In this document: positions 33,252 to 43,614 of the stretch, piece after piece | How the letters are laid out: each line of letters starts with the position of its first letter | Position numbering within the stretch: the first letter of the stretch is position 1 | Source: Loripinus fragilis | Taxonomy: Eukaryota > Mollusca > Bivalvia > Lucinida > Lucinidae | Direction: 5' to 3' | Length of the DNA stretch: 64,000 nucleotides | NCBI GenBank assembly: GCA_964019695.1 | Contig: OZ026522.1 | Coordinates: 74,369,601 to 74,433,600 of the forward strand | Program-made: the position numbers and the translations under genes | The notes under the pieces: model-generated | Told to the model about the DNA's origin: nothing | Databases searched by the model: none | Seen by the model: the letters and a program-made list of their open reading frames with translations, nothing else

Positions 33252-33720
33252 AATATTGGCTGATTTTTTATCTGCTGATGTACTTTGGTGGCTTCTATTA
33301 CAATATGAACCCATTTCAGCCGGCTCCTCTGATCAGGGTTCATAGTGTTTGCTTCCATGATAAAAATTGTCTTAAATGCATATGAATCAATGCAGCAGAC
33401 ATAATGAGCAGGCAGCATTTTCAGAATTTAAATACAACTTTACAACATTTCATGAAATATAGCGGAAAAAAAATGCTTTACTTTTAAACTCTCAGATTTT
33501 GTTATTATTGTGCTAATAAATATAATGCCAACAATGTTGGCATTTTAACATTATGAGCATGATAAATTACATGCTCAGTTGATTTGAGCATGGATCAGGA
33601 CTAGCCTGGACACTAAAATGTCTAATTTAAACTGCTTACAAGGTGAAAAAGTGGTAATAGTAAATTATAGGGTCGTGGATTTCATTTAAAACTGAAATGT
33701 GTGATCACTAAGGTGGTATT

Positions 33721-33880
33721 CAGTGGCGGATCCAGAGTGTATTGTTTGAACCCCCTCCGCTACACCCACTTTAAAATATGCTATGAACTAATTTGGTCTC
33801 AGTGAGACCAAATTGTTTCATTTTCACAGGATATTTAATAAAAATGAAATAAATCGGCAAAGCGAACCCCCTCCCCCACA
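33721..33880. repeat. Dispersed repeat D, copy 2
   Basis: It starts CAGTGGCGGATCCAGAGTGT; the perfect palindrome AATTTGGTCTCA/TGAGACCAAATT is centred at about 33,803; it ends CGGCAAAGCGAACCCCCTCC. Confidence 0.85.
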
Positions 33881-34057
33881 TCTTTATATATTTGCGAATG
33901 TCAAGTCCTGTAAAGTCTGACCAGACTTCTCTGACCTTGGTAAACATAATATGCTAATGCTCAGCAAGGAACTAAAATTGCTGGACAAAACACAAAAGAG
34001 GAGAAAAAGTAAGCATTTTTTTATGTATATCTTTACATGCTGCATACTGTTTTGCGA

Positions 34058-34203
34058 TTTTGTTGTCGTCTGCTGACTTCTTTCATTCAAAATATCTTTG
34101 GGGAACAAAATCAAGTTGTCAAACTGTTTGGATCAAGATAATTCTGTTGGTCCTGATCTGGATCCAAACTGTTTTCCAATATTATCAGCAGATGACAAAA
34201 GAT
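34058..34203 (+). mobile_element. T1 inverted-repeat element
   Basis: Ends TTGTTGTCGTCTGCTGACTT and ATTATCAGCAGATGACAAAA; the centre keeps CTGTTTGGATCAAGAT and GGTCCTGATCTGGATCCAAA. Confidence 0.9.
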
Positions 34204-34383
34204 GCTGCTGGCAAGGAAATTGTTAAAGTCATGCCATGGTTTACCCTTGTCCTGCTGAGAAATCTACTTACTACACAGACTTGATTTCAAGATATTTTTC
34301 AACCTTTTCCTGTTGTAAATTTATACAGGAAAAAAAATTGGTTGTTTGAAACTTGTCCTTCATATTGAGTATATAGTCTTATA

Positions 34384-35299
34384 TACTCCTCAAAATAATT
34401 AGAGGACCAAGATTTAAGAATGCAAGTATAATTATCTAAAACATTTAAATTCTGTAAAACTTGGCCCAAATATTTCTATGCTTTATGCCCATAAATCAAG
34501 AATCATTATGAATGATTCCCATGCCTAATTCTGCCAAAACTGTGTCTCAAATGCACATACCCTCGAAAGCACACTTTCAAAAGGCAGTGGGTGGGGTAAA
34601 GAAATTCTTCTCTGGTCTTTCGAGTAAATTGGAAGTGATACCAAATTAAACTTTGTTTTAAACAGTTCAGCTTACATGCAAACAAATCTTCAAACTGTTT
34701 TAATATACTGGGAAGCAAGCATTTTCGTCTCTGACAATGAAGTTTTGACATTGTTTGGTTTTCTGTAAACAATGTGTGTACTTGGCCATCAAGAATCAGA
34801 TTTTCAATCGTCATTCTATGCCGTTGAGTGTTAGAAAGATGTCGCGACGAATCATTTAAAGATTTTCGCAGACAAACGCCAAAACAAGTTGTCTGAATCT
34901 ATAGTCTGAACATTACGCCACGGCCAAACGGGGCAATTTTCTCTCACAGGAAGAAATGGATGGTATCAACGAGATTAAAACACCATAAAACCATGCGAAA
35001 ACAGAGATTTCAGCATCTAAAAGCGCTTGTCATTCATTTCATGCAGTTCTGTGGCCCATGGATCACACACAAAAAAATGACATTCCAATACATTCAGGAC
35101 AAGCTCTAAAATGACCAAAAAATCCTTGTCAGTAACATTTTCTACCACTTTCTTTTTGCTGTTTCACTTGGCGATAAGGCGTCAAAGATGTCTGAAAAAT
35201 TTAGGCTAGATCGTAAAATCGGTTTTCGAAATACGTTCTACACAAACTGCATCAATGTTATAATTGATAGTATTGGTCCTTCAATTATTTTGAGGAGTA
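34384..35299. mobile_element. TA-flanked inverted-repeat element, 0.9 kb
   Basis: Left TACTCCTCAAAATAATTAGA then GGACC; right end inverted TACTCCTCAAAATAATTGAA then GGACC. TA lies on both sides (34,382-34,383; 35,300-35,301), as made by Tc1/mariner transposases. The 102-codon minus-strand frame inside shows none of the transposase motifs I know, so it is non-autonomous or decayed. Confidence 0.75.
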
Positions 35300-35334
35300 T
35301 ATTAATCTAAGTATATAAGTAGCTTCTTATCTAT

Positions 35335-35523
35335 ACTTTTACAGTATCTGCAATCAAAAAATTACAGATAGGTTAATACACAGATGTCGCGAATTATATC
35401 TCATTATGGCCAGGTAACTTATTATATGTCCACTTTCAAATTTTATCATACTGATCAAGTATTGGCTGTATTCCACCCTAAAAGTGCACTGTGCCCTTAG
35501 AGCTAACTATGATTAATAATAGA

Positions 35524-35557
<34 letters not shown>

Positions 35558-35965
35558 TCCAGAGTTATCTATTTTTCATATATGTACAGGGCTTTAGATA
35601 AGTTTATTTTCAAAAGAGTACTGTACTTGTCCATTTTTTAAAAAAAGTGTAACGCGAAATTTTTATGAGTCTTAAAAACATACACCAAGAAAGACAAAGT
35701 AATTATTTCAATTGAGCCTGGGCTTACTGCTTGTTTTCCTAGGCTATTCATTAACAAGAAAGTAAACAGTATGGTATTTAATTTCTCTTTGGCATAGTAG
35801 GTTTTGGGTTTTGCAGGAATACAACTAAGCCGCAATGGGGATGGGATAGGGTGTGAGAGATGAAGAATTTTTGGAAAAATAGTGCCAATTGGAGCATTAT
35901 GAGTCCCCTTTAGGTGGCTGAAATTGTATGCTTTGGGTGGGGGTGGATGGGTGAGGGTTGTGTGG
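35335..35965 (-). mobile_element. Truncated LINE 3' region, copy 2
   Basis: Matches 13,300-13,920 over about 600 bases, from ATCAAAAAATTACAGATAGG through the (AAT)n tract (35,523-35,553) to AAATTGTATGCTTTGGG. The tail end is missing here. Confidence 0.7.
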
Positions 35966-36337
35966 AAATCATCAAAATGTAGAATCTTCAGGAACTAGAT
36001 GCTACTTAAAACCTCAAGAAAAAGAAGTCAGCAGATGACAACAAAAGAAAAAGAATAAACAATTACATGTACCCAGAATGCAAAGAGTTTATAGAGATTC
36101 CAATCTGCAACTACTTCAAATACAATATGTGCAAATCCATGTTTATTGTAATCAGGATCTAAGATACCGAGAAAACTTATAAACAGACCATTAACAAGCA
36201 TATGACAGCGAAAACAAAATTACTCCACCCCTCACTTCTCCACCCCCTGCATGCAAAGAATCAGTTTATAGTCTTGTAGGTCAATGTGGTTAAAACAGAG
36301 CATAAACTAATCAGCTTGCTGAGTAATTTTTCATGAT

Positions 36338-36492
36338 TTTTTGTCATCTGTTGACTTATTTAAAATGAAATTTTCTAAAAATCTTTCAGCAGGGACATGC
36401 AGTGTAAAACATTTTGGATCTAGATCAGGTCCAATGTTTTGTCTGGCTTGATCTGGGTTCAAACTGTATGAAAAGGTCAGCAGCAGACGACT
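36338..36492 (+). mobile_element. T1 inverted-repeat element
   Basis: TTTTTTGTCATCTGTTGACT; TTTTGGATCTAGATCAGGTC and GGCTTGATCTGGGTTCAAAC; TCAGCAGCAGACGACTAT. Confidence 0.8.
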
Positions 36493-36722
36493 ATTTGCCG
36501 CTGGTGAGCTAATAGTATACAAGTCACTCCGGTGTCCGTCCACAATTTTTTAGAAATTTTAACATCAATTTGTGTGCGATAATCCATCACAGATGATGTG
36601 GAGTTAAAAGCATTTTAAATTGTTTGGTAATTCAATTTTGGTAGTAAAAACTGATGACAAGACCCAGACTATAAGGGAGCATAATTATATCAGAATTAAC
36701 ACTTTCATTTTTATTCTTGCAG

Positions 36723-36856
36723 GTAACAAGGACAACCATAAAATCTCTTGTTGGTTTGAAATTCGCCAAGATCCAACCATTAGGACCTTGAGCTTTGGAA
36801 AAATCCCCATAGACTTATTATGGGAGACATGTTGTGACCCGTATTTACGCACATAG
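36723..36856 (+). CDS. Candidate coding exon, unknown protein
   Basis: The acceptor TTTCATTTTTATTCTTGCAG (AG 36,721-36,722) has a strong pyrimidine tract. One frame is open for 43 codons, NKDNHKISCWFEIRQDPTIR then TLSFGKIPIDLLWETCCDPY, before TAG at 36,854. The other two frames stop early. A possible donor GTAGGT lies at 36,868, after the stop, so this may be a terminal exon or one that is read to stop. The residue mix is protein-like. No family is recognised. Confidence 0.3.
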
Positions 36857-37271
36857 AGCGGATGTGGTAGGTATTTCCATTTTTTTTGGTGTTAATACTA
36901 CATGTACATAGAAAAACACACTGTATGCCAAAGGGACTATAGAATTCAATTGTTGTGGAATGTTCAGCATGTACATGGTGATTTATGTAAGCATTTAGGA
37001 ATAGATTAGAGTACCGATCAAGAGGGTCTGTCAGGGTTTATTTGTTTCTTGTAAATACCAACTTTTAAGTGCTAGAATTTTGATCTGGGGTAGGTAAATT
37101 TCTTTCACTTCATCCATGCATATAATCTGGTCGCATAGCATCATAAAGTTTTAACAGCTGGAAAAAGAAAATTGTTTTATGAGAAAAAATAAGAATAAAA
37201 GTGAATTGCACCAAAGTTGTGATTTTGTATTTAATATGTGTCCATTTTGTACTCTGGGTAATTTTGCTTGC

Positions 37272-37412
37272 TTTTTTGTCATCGGCTGATTTTTTTTACA
37301 AACATTCTTTCAGAAATACCATCAGAGTGTCAAACAGTTTCGGTCCAGATCAGTCGAGCCTGATCAGGATGCACACTGTTTGCATTTTTTAGGTTATCAG
37401 CAGATGGCACTA
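37272..37412 (+). mobile_element. T1 inverted-repeat element
   Basis: TTTTTTGTCATCGGCTGATT; CAGAGTGTCAAACAGTTT; GCCTGATCAGGATGCACACT; GTTATCAGCAGATGGCAC. Confidence 0.85.
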
Positions 37413-37455
37413 GATGCCAAAGTGTTAAAAACCCTTGCAAATGTTAAACTATGAG

Positions 37456-38219
37456 TATTGTCATATATTTTTGACCCTGTAGTTCAAAGGGTGTGGCATA
37501 TGCTAATTTTATCTCCGATCTGTTATCGGTAGTTTTCGCCGAATATACACAACTAATTTGTTTTTTTGAAATGGACGATCTGATATAAGTAACAGTTCAA
37601 TATGATTGTCCGCAGTGGTGTAGTGGATTAGGAGCAGGACTCCTAGCACATAGCAGGTAAGTACGAATCTCACAAGGAGCGTTTCTTTAATTTTTTCCTG
37701 TTAGGAACGGTTTGCGCTAAAAACAGGAAAGCGAGAAAATGATGATGGTATGCGCTAAACACAGGAAAGCGAGAAAATGATGTTGTTTTTGTTTTTGTTT
37801 TTTTTAATGTACACAGGATAACACTTCAGTTGCTAGTAAATCAAGAATGTCGGTCAACCAATCTCAATTTCACTAGCCACTACATGTGTAACCACGTGTA
37901 CATATACACGATTGCACAAAAATTAAGCATGTTCACGCTTTTCTAGAGTTTTGCGTTATGTCGGTACATAGAAAGTAATTTACTGGAAAAAAACCCTCCT
38001 TGCTATATTCGAACTTGCCTTCTCTATAATAAGAGTCCAAGGCTTAGGCCGCTACACCACAGCGGACAATATTGTCAAATTCCTACTGTTATGATACATT
38101 GAATTTTAGAAAACCTAATTTATTCCAGTATATTTGGCGAAAACTTTCAATAACAGGTCCTATATAAAATTAGCATAGGTCACTACCTTTGAACTTCAGG
38201 GTCAAAAAATACGACAATA
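37456..38219. mobile_element. Inverted-repeat element with a tRNA-like module in each arm
   Basis: The left end TATTGTCATATATTTTTGAC then CCTGTAGTTCAAAGG is matched inverted at the right end (TATTGTCGTATTTTTTGACC on the minus strand); the arms are about 230 bases and diverged. Within each arm a tRNA-like stretch points inward: 37,612-37,682 (plus) GTCCGCAGTGGTGTAGTGGA with box-B-like GTACGAATCTC, and 37,993-38,067 (minus) GTCCGCTGTGGTGTAGCGGC with box-B-like AAGTTCGAATA. The middle holds two tandem copies of GCGCTAAA(A/C)ACAGGAAAGCG then AGAAAATGATG (37,715-37,782). Neither tRNA-like stretch pairs into a full acceptor stem, so they are not working tRNA genes. Confidence 0.75.
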
Positions 38220-38224
38220 ATGAA

Positions 38225-38865
38225 ATGGGAGTAGTTCAAAGAAACCAGCAGGCGGCTGAGCAGAGAATACATGGTGTACTCCAAGCACCTTACTCTGAAG
38301 TCATCAAACCTAATCCACTCTACAGGGCTCCAGATAAGAGGGGGTAAAGGGTATTTCAGCATTGATTTTTTGGAATTCAGCATTGAAAATTAAATTGAAG
38401 GGTGAAAATACCCTTTGCATTTTGAGGTTTCAGTGCTGATATTAAATTTATGTGGTGATTTTTTTAATTCTGAGTAAGAAAAAAACTAATATATATACAC
38501 CAATTTTATAAATCTTGGAAGTTTTCCTAAAAATGCAACATGCATTTGATACAAGCAACTTTTCTTCAAAATATGTTAAGCAAATAATTGGGTCTTTTTA
38601 CAAGGCTTTGCATATTCTGCAATTTGATATTTTAAATATGGAGTAAAATACTCATTAAATTAAAAAGTAGGGGGTGAAATACCCTTTGGTCCAAATCCTT
38701 ATCTAGACCACTGCGCTCTAGTTTAAAAAAACTTCTGTTGGGGCTTTGAATATATTAGCTATGTGATTTATGTTATACACATGATCAAGTCAGTATACAG
38801 CTCATTACAAGTGGTCAATAACCAGGCACAACTAGATTTGATTTTATGACAAATTAATGACATTT
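38225..38865. other. No gene seen
   Basis: Unassigned; AAATACCCTTT-type motifs recur at 38,350, 38,405 and 38,675 with inverted orientation in part, hinting at a small worn repeat. Confidence 0.4.
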
Positions 38866-38867
38866 AA

Positions 38868-39328
38868 TGTGTTGGGCCTGATCTGGATCCAAACTGTTTG
38901 ACACTCTCATAGTTTTCCTGAATGATTTACGTAAAACACCTTGCTAAGTCAGTATACAGTATACAAGTGTCAATAACCAGGCACCTTTTCTGACTATTTT
39001 ATGACATTTAATGTGTTGGGCCTGATCTGGATCCAAACTGTTTGACACTCTCAGGGTGTTCCTGAAGAAATTTTTCGAAAGAGATGGTTTTGAAAAAGTC
39101 AGCAGATGACAAGTATCTCAATGTATAAAAGATGTGGGTTTTTTTTCTCAAAGAACTCCTTTAAACTATCTGTCTATTGTAATTTTGCATGCTTTTTTGT
39201 CGTCTCCTGATTTTTTCCAAAGTCATCTTTTGCGAAAATTTCTTTAGAGCGTCCAAGAGATTGGATCCAGATCAGACCAATTGTTTTGTCTTGTCTGATC
39301 TAATCCATCAGCAGATGACATTAGTGTA
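38868..39328. repeat. Cluster of three T1 elements (two part, one full)
   Basis: GGGCCTGATCTGGATCCAAA then CTGTTTGACACTCTCA occurs at 38,876 and 39,018 in minus orientation; the second extends to AAAAAGTCAGCAGATGACAA (39,112). A plus-orientation copy follows at 39,195-39,328. The first two are separated by a repeat of TCAGTATACAG. Confidence 0.8.
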
Positions 39329-39419
39329 GAAGGCAAAGAGTTAACAAAATGTGAGCCTGATATCCTTTTTGTGGAGCGTAGACCAGATCAGATACCACAG
39401 AATGCGTTGTCTCCACCTT

Positions 39420-39660
39420 CAGTTCGCAAAAAGTTTGGATCAAGATCATAGGTCCAATCTGTTTGTTTGGTCAGGCCTGATCTGGTTCCAACTGGTATAT
39501 GCAAACAGTGTAGCCCCAGATCAGAAATACACAATGTGGGGTTTGATGAAGGTCTCTACCATTAGAATGTTGACTGGTTTGGATCCAGATCTGGCCCGAC
39601 ATTTTGCTTGGCCTGATCTTGGTTCAACCTTTTTGCAAAGATTACAAGCAGAAAACAGTA
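39420..39660 (+). repeat. Two worn T1 centres
   Basis: AAAGTTTGGATCAAGATCAT and GTCAGGCCTGATCTGGTTCC at 39,430-39,490; TGGTTTGGATCCAGATCTGG and TTGGCCTGATCTTGGTTCAA at 39,573-39,630. The outer ends are not clear. Confidence 0.6.
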
Positions 39661-39685
39661 GTAGACAGCCATAACCAACATAATC

Positions 39686-39965
39686 GGGAGCGCAGTGGCT
39701 CAGTGGTAGAGTGCATGACTTGAGACTGAGTGGCCAAGGGTTAAGCCTCACCAGCGTCACTGCGTTGTGTCCTTGAGCAAGACACATTAATTCTTACTTT
39801 AGTACTGGTTCAACCAAGGAAGACCGGTCCCTACATAACTGAAAGATTGTTGATGGGACGTAAATAACCAAATCAAACAAACAGACAAATCAACCCAGGA
39901 AGGCCCGTCCCTTTATAACTGAAAGGTTGTTTATGGGATGTAAAGAATCAAATCAAACAAACAAA
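39686..39965 (+). mobile_element. tRNA-derived SINE, family 1, with a duplicated 3' tail
   Basis: Full-length unit (GGGAGCGCAGTGGCTCAGTG) to about 39,888, followed by a second 3' end alone (TCAACCCAGGAAGGCCCGTC to AAACAAACAAAA, 39,892-39,965). ATAACCAA near both outer sides may be the target duplication. Box B is damaged (AGGGTTAAGCCTCACC). Confidence 0.85.
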
Positions 39966-40044
39966 ATAACCAAAGTAAGCCTAATATCCTTTTTGAGGGT
40001 TAAAGCCAAACAGTGCAGACCCAGATCGGACACCTATTGGGTAA

Positions 40045-40200
40045 TTTGGCATGCCTTTTGGTTGTCTGCGTTGTTTTTTTTCAAAGTCATCTTTTTCAAA
40101 AAGATCTTGAGATTATTAAACATATTGGGTCCAAATCTGGCCCAAGGCTTTGTTGGGCGTGATCTGGGTCCATCCTATTTGCAAAGGTCATCAGCTGGAA
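40045..40200 (+). mobile_element. T1 inverted-repeat element, diverged
   Basis: TTTGGTTGTCTGCGTTGTTT; ATTGGGTCCAAATCTGGCCC and GGGCGTGATCTGGGTCCATC; GTCATCAGCTGGA. Confidence 0.65.
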
Positions 40201-40309
40201 TTAAAATAGTAGGAAAAGTCTTAAAGTTTACTTTTTTTGTGGGACATAGGCAAATAGTGTAGATAAGATCAGAGGACACAGAGCATGTGGTCTACACCAA
40301 CAAAGTGCA

Positions 40310-40500
40310 ACAGACTTTGGTTAATTGTAATCTGTAATCATGATTACTTGTAATTTATTAAATTTTTCAGTAATCATTAATTAATCTGTAATCATGGATT
40401 TTTATGAATACAACTACTAATAGTAATACAATTGATTACATTGCTAAATAGCATGCAATCATGATTACTTAGTGATTACTTTATGATTACATTTTACAAA
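40310..40500. repeat. Palindromic AT minisatellite
   Basis: TGTAATCATGATTACTTGTA and variants (AATCATGATTACTTAGTGAT) recur about six times; the 12-base TAATCATGATTA is itself a palindrome. Confidence 0.8.
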
Positions 40501-40504
40501 AAAA

Positions 40505-41355
40505 ATAAATAAAAACTCGCTTAAAAACTGAATGTAAATTGTACAGAGTACATTGATACAATAAATATGGAATTGTTTTCAAGGGGTTACTGGTCACAAT
40601 TTTACTTAAATAATGTATTTTTGTTTTTATCTAAACAAACATTGTAGACCCTTATTAAATGCCACTTTATTTCCATGATAATAGTTATAAATTGTGTTTG
40701 TGTACACTGTGAAATGTTTCTTTTCTGGTAGGGGTTAAAGACAGATTACAGGAGCAATTGAAAAATATATCATATATCTAAATCTGTTGCCATGATTACC
40801 GCCAAGTTTAAGCCATCTATTTATGTTTACCTAGTCTTCTTTTAAATGTTGCTTAGCAACACAAACTGAAGATATTTATCACCTGGAAAATTAGCATGTG
40901 AACAAAGGGACATGCTAGGTATGCACGAGATTTCATAAGTCTAGCATGTAAATTCTCCTCACTATAGAAAGTCTCATTCTGAATTGGATGACCTCAGTTT
41001 CACACTCATTCTGCTCTTACTTCTCTGCTTATAAGTACTTTGTGGCATAATATACATGTATTGCAACAATAACCTTAATCAGACTGCTCCCTTTGAAGCA
41101 GTCTGATCTGGATTCATAGAATTGCATCTATGATACACTGATATAAGCAGCAGATGTACTAAGCAGATGACTTTAGAATTTCTAGACCCCCAAAATGTTA
41201 GCTAGAAAATGGTCAAGAAAATCAAAATTCTTTTGTTTTTGTGTCATATTCAGCATTTCAAAACCTATGGTTCTCTAGTTGTGAATTGTTAGATGTTTTA
41301 ACTCTCTGTTTAATCAATTAACCAATCATTAATGATGAAGCCAGAAGGGCTTTAA
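40505..41355. other. No gene seen
   Basis: Contains one GATC-type palindrome at 41,076-41,117 (CAGACTGCTCCCTTTGAAGC then AGTCTGATCTGGAT). Confidence 0.5.
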
Positions 41356-41444
41356 GTTTGCAAGTGATTGGCGAGAGTTTATACATCGATGATAAAGTCA
41401 ATATAATATTCCTAAATAATGTTTATTATTTTATTCTTTTTCAG

Positions 41445-41582
41445 AAATCTTTGGTAGCTCAGAAGAAATTATTTAGACAGAAGACCTGCTCTAATTTTTG
41501 GAATGACTTTTGTAGGAAGATATACGGTAGACTCTTAAAGACAAGGAAGATAGTGTCATACAATACAAATAGACAATATTAA
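41445..41582 (+). CDS. Candidate terminal coding exon, unknown protein
   Basis: A very strong acceptor (TTTATTATTTTATTCTTTTTCAG, AG 41,443-41,444) opens a 45-codon frame, KSLVAQKKLFRQKTCSNFWN then DFCRKIYGRLLKTRKIVSYN, ending in TAA at 41,580. ATTAAA overlaps the stop and could serve as a weak polyadenylation signal. The peptide is basic (about one third Lys/Arg), which would fit a nucleic-acid-binding or nuclear C-terminus. No family is recognised; it may or may not belong with the exons at 10.1 and 36.7 kb on the same strand. Confidence 0.35.
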   Translation, partial: KSLVAQKKLFRQKTCSNFWNDFCRKIYGRLLKTRKIVSYNTNRQY

Positions 41583-41636
41583 AGTCAGTTTTGCCTCTCC
41601 TACCATGCCTACCCCTTTGGTGAATGTTTTCCAGAC

Positions 41637-43526
41637 ATGGGGCGAATTACTTTGGAAAGTAACGCATTGAATTAGCATTACTTGCCAAAAATGTGCATTG
41701 AATTAGCATTACTTGATTTTGAAAAAGGAATGCATTGAATTAGCATTATTTAAGAAAGTAATGCATTGAATTAAGCATTACTTTCATTTACATGAAACAG
41801 AATCCTACAATACTGTTAACTCTGAAGCCCAGGCCGCGCACATTTTTTAACACACTGAACAAAATATGTGCATACCTTAAACATGTAAATTTCGCATATA
41901 GATATTTTATATATATATATAAATATTTCAAATGAGCCACACTGGCTACAATATGTACACTTTTTGTAGTGAATTTCATAATCTTATCAGTAACATTTGT
42001 TGGAATTTCATAATTTTTTTGAAAATTCGAGCAGTGACCTATATAAGAGTGACTAGAAACACCAATAAAATACCAATACTCAACTCAAATAACACTGTCG
42101 TGTATCTTACACAGGTAAAGGAGGGAAACTCGATGCGTAATTTCTCTATTGTTTACCTAATTTTTTAACACCTTTATAAACACCAAAATTATATAATTCC
42201 GATAATTATGAATCATTGGACATCTTAGTTTATGAATATTGATAAATCGAGACACAGATATAGCCATGTTTAAAGCTTTATTCGTCAGAGTGAAAGAGGT
42301 ATTTTTGAAGCCACTTATGCGGATTTCCGCAACTTTTTTAAAATCGGCTGATATTTACACGGTCATAACTCAATCGGATTAGTTTTTTACATTGCAGAAA
42401 CCAAGCATTTAGCAATATTTCATATATGTTTTTTCGATTGTTATTAACAATATTTACCAATAAGCGATATTTACGACGAAGTACGCTCTTTAATGTACCT
42501 ATAAATGCAGCGGTTTCACAAGCTGCATAGCCATTTTGAGTGTGTACGATAAAAGGCGCACCAGGCGTTAGTCACGTGACACATGCCAGGACATACCTAT
42601 ATGGCTGAAAAATGAAGTGTCCAGTCACTCTAATATAGGTCACTGATTGGAGGGAGTATCACTGAGATGTAGCAACCAATGTAATCATATTTTATTGTAT
42701 ATTATTATTATACCACTGCGAAGCTTTCCAAAATAGTTTCTTATTTGGAAGTATATTTTATGGGAAGAAAATAAACAATTTGAGTATCTTGACTGGATAG
42801 TCCAATCAACAAAGTGCAGGCTGTATCTTAATCCCTAATCTCTTATTTTTTTGAATCCAATATATTTACCCTGCCGCAAAACTGACCTAAAAGACACACT
42901 GTTAGTGTCAGTGGTCAAGTGTCAAAATGTATGAACAGAACAATCAAGTGTGATCAAAACATTTCACATTTGTTTCTTTGATATCGGATTGTAACATATT
43001 CACACCATTTAAACTCATTTAATTAGTTTTAAAATGATTTATAGATTTTAAAAACATTTGACTTTTATAAAATGGGATAAAATACCTTACATTTCAACAC
43101 TTCCTAACTACATTTTCACTATTCTAGGTTCATGTGGGATTGCCAGTAACTGTAAGCTGTTTCACATTATTGATATAAAATCAAAACCTTTACTTGCAAG
43201 TTTACAGATCATTTTGCATATTCCTTAGTCAAATAGAAGTCTTTACAAGCAAGTTGAACAAAAGGAAACTGTGATTGGAAATAACTTATGGAAACACATC
43301 CTTTTGTTGTGTATCTCATTTCTCTATTGTGCAGTCTGTATATGGCAAGGCTTATGTTAGACAGTAATTCAAAGTAATGCAAGTAATGCAGTGAATTTTG
43401 ACTAAAGAAATGCATTGAATTAGCATTAAAGTAATTCAAAACTGGTGAATTAATCATTACCTTGAATTACTGGAAAAAAGTAATGCATTAATAATGCATT
43501 AGCATTAACGATTAATTCGCCCCATT
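41637..43526. mobile_element. Inverted-repeat element ATGGGGCGAATTA with minisatellite arms
   Basis: ATGGGGCGAATTA at 41,637 is matched inverted at 43,514-43,526. Each end continues into tandem palindromic units around AATGCATTGAATTAGCATTA (41,655-41,790 and 43,370-43,510). The middle contains the 42,032-42,645 element as a later nested insertion. No transposase frame. Ends built from short subrepeats recall fold-back (FB-like) transposons. Confidence 0.65.
42032..42645. mobile_element. Inverted-repeat element with 7-bp target duplication, copy 2
   Basis: Same family as 26,531-27,176, with CAGTGACCTATATAAGAGTG at the start and its partner at the end. The 7-bp flanks are ATTCGAG (42,025-42,031) and ATTGGAG (42,646-42,652), one mismatch. 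It lies inside the ATGGGGCGAATTA element, so it is the younger of the two. Confidence 0.9.
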
Positions 43527-43547
43527 TCTGATGTTTTCAGGATAATT

Positions 43548-43612
43548 CCTGAATTTAGGATTTTGAGGCTGACTTTCTATTCTATGGAAAGTCAGCCTCA
43601 AAATGCTGAATT
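43548..43612. repeat. Hairpin with 20-base arms
   Basis: GGATTTTGAGGCTGACTTTC and the reverse complement flank TATTCTAT. A related single arm (TATTTTGAGGCTAACTTTC) is at 27,312. Confidence 0.85.
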
Positions 43613-43614
43613 CC

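Noticed and set aside
33134..33418. 94-codon minus-strand protein
   Set aside because: Most of it lies on the TGAGCCG inverted-repeat element; the similar peptide in other places follows from DNA repetition.
34506..34814. Transposase fragment of the TA-flanked element
   Set aside because: No DDE-region or HDNARPH-like motif is visible; composition is not informative.
37612..37682. A functional tRNA gene
   Set aside because: The ends do not pair as an acceptor stem, and the inverted partner at 37,993-38,067 is diverged; it is a tRNA-like part of an element.
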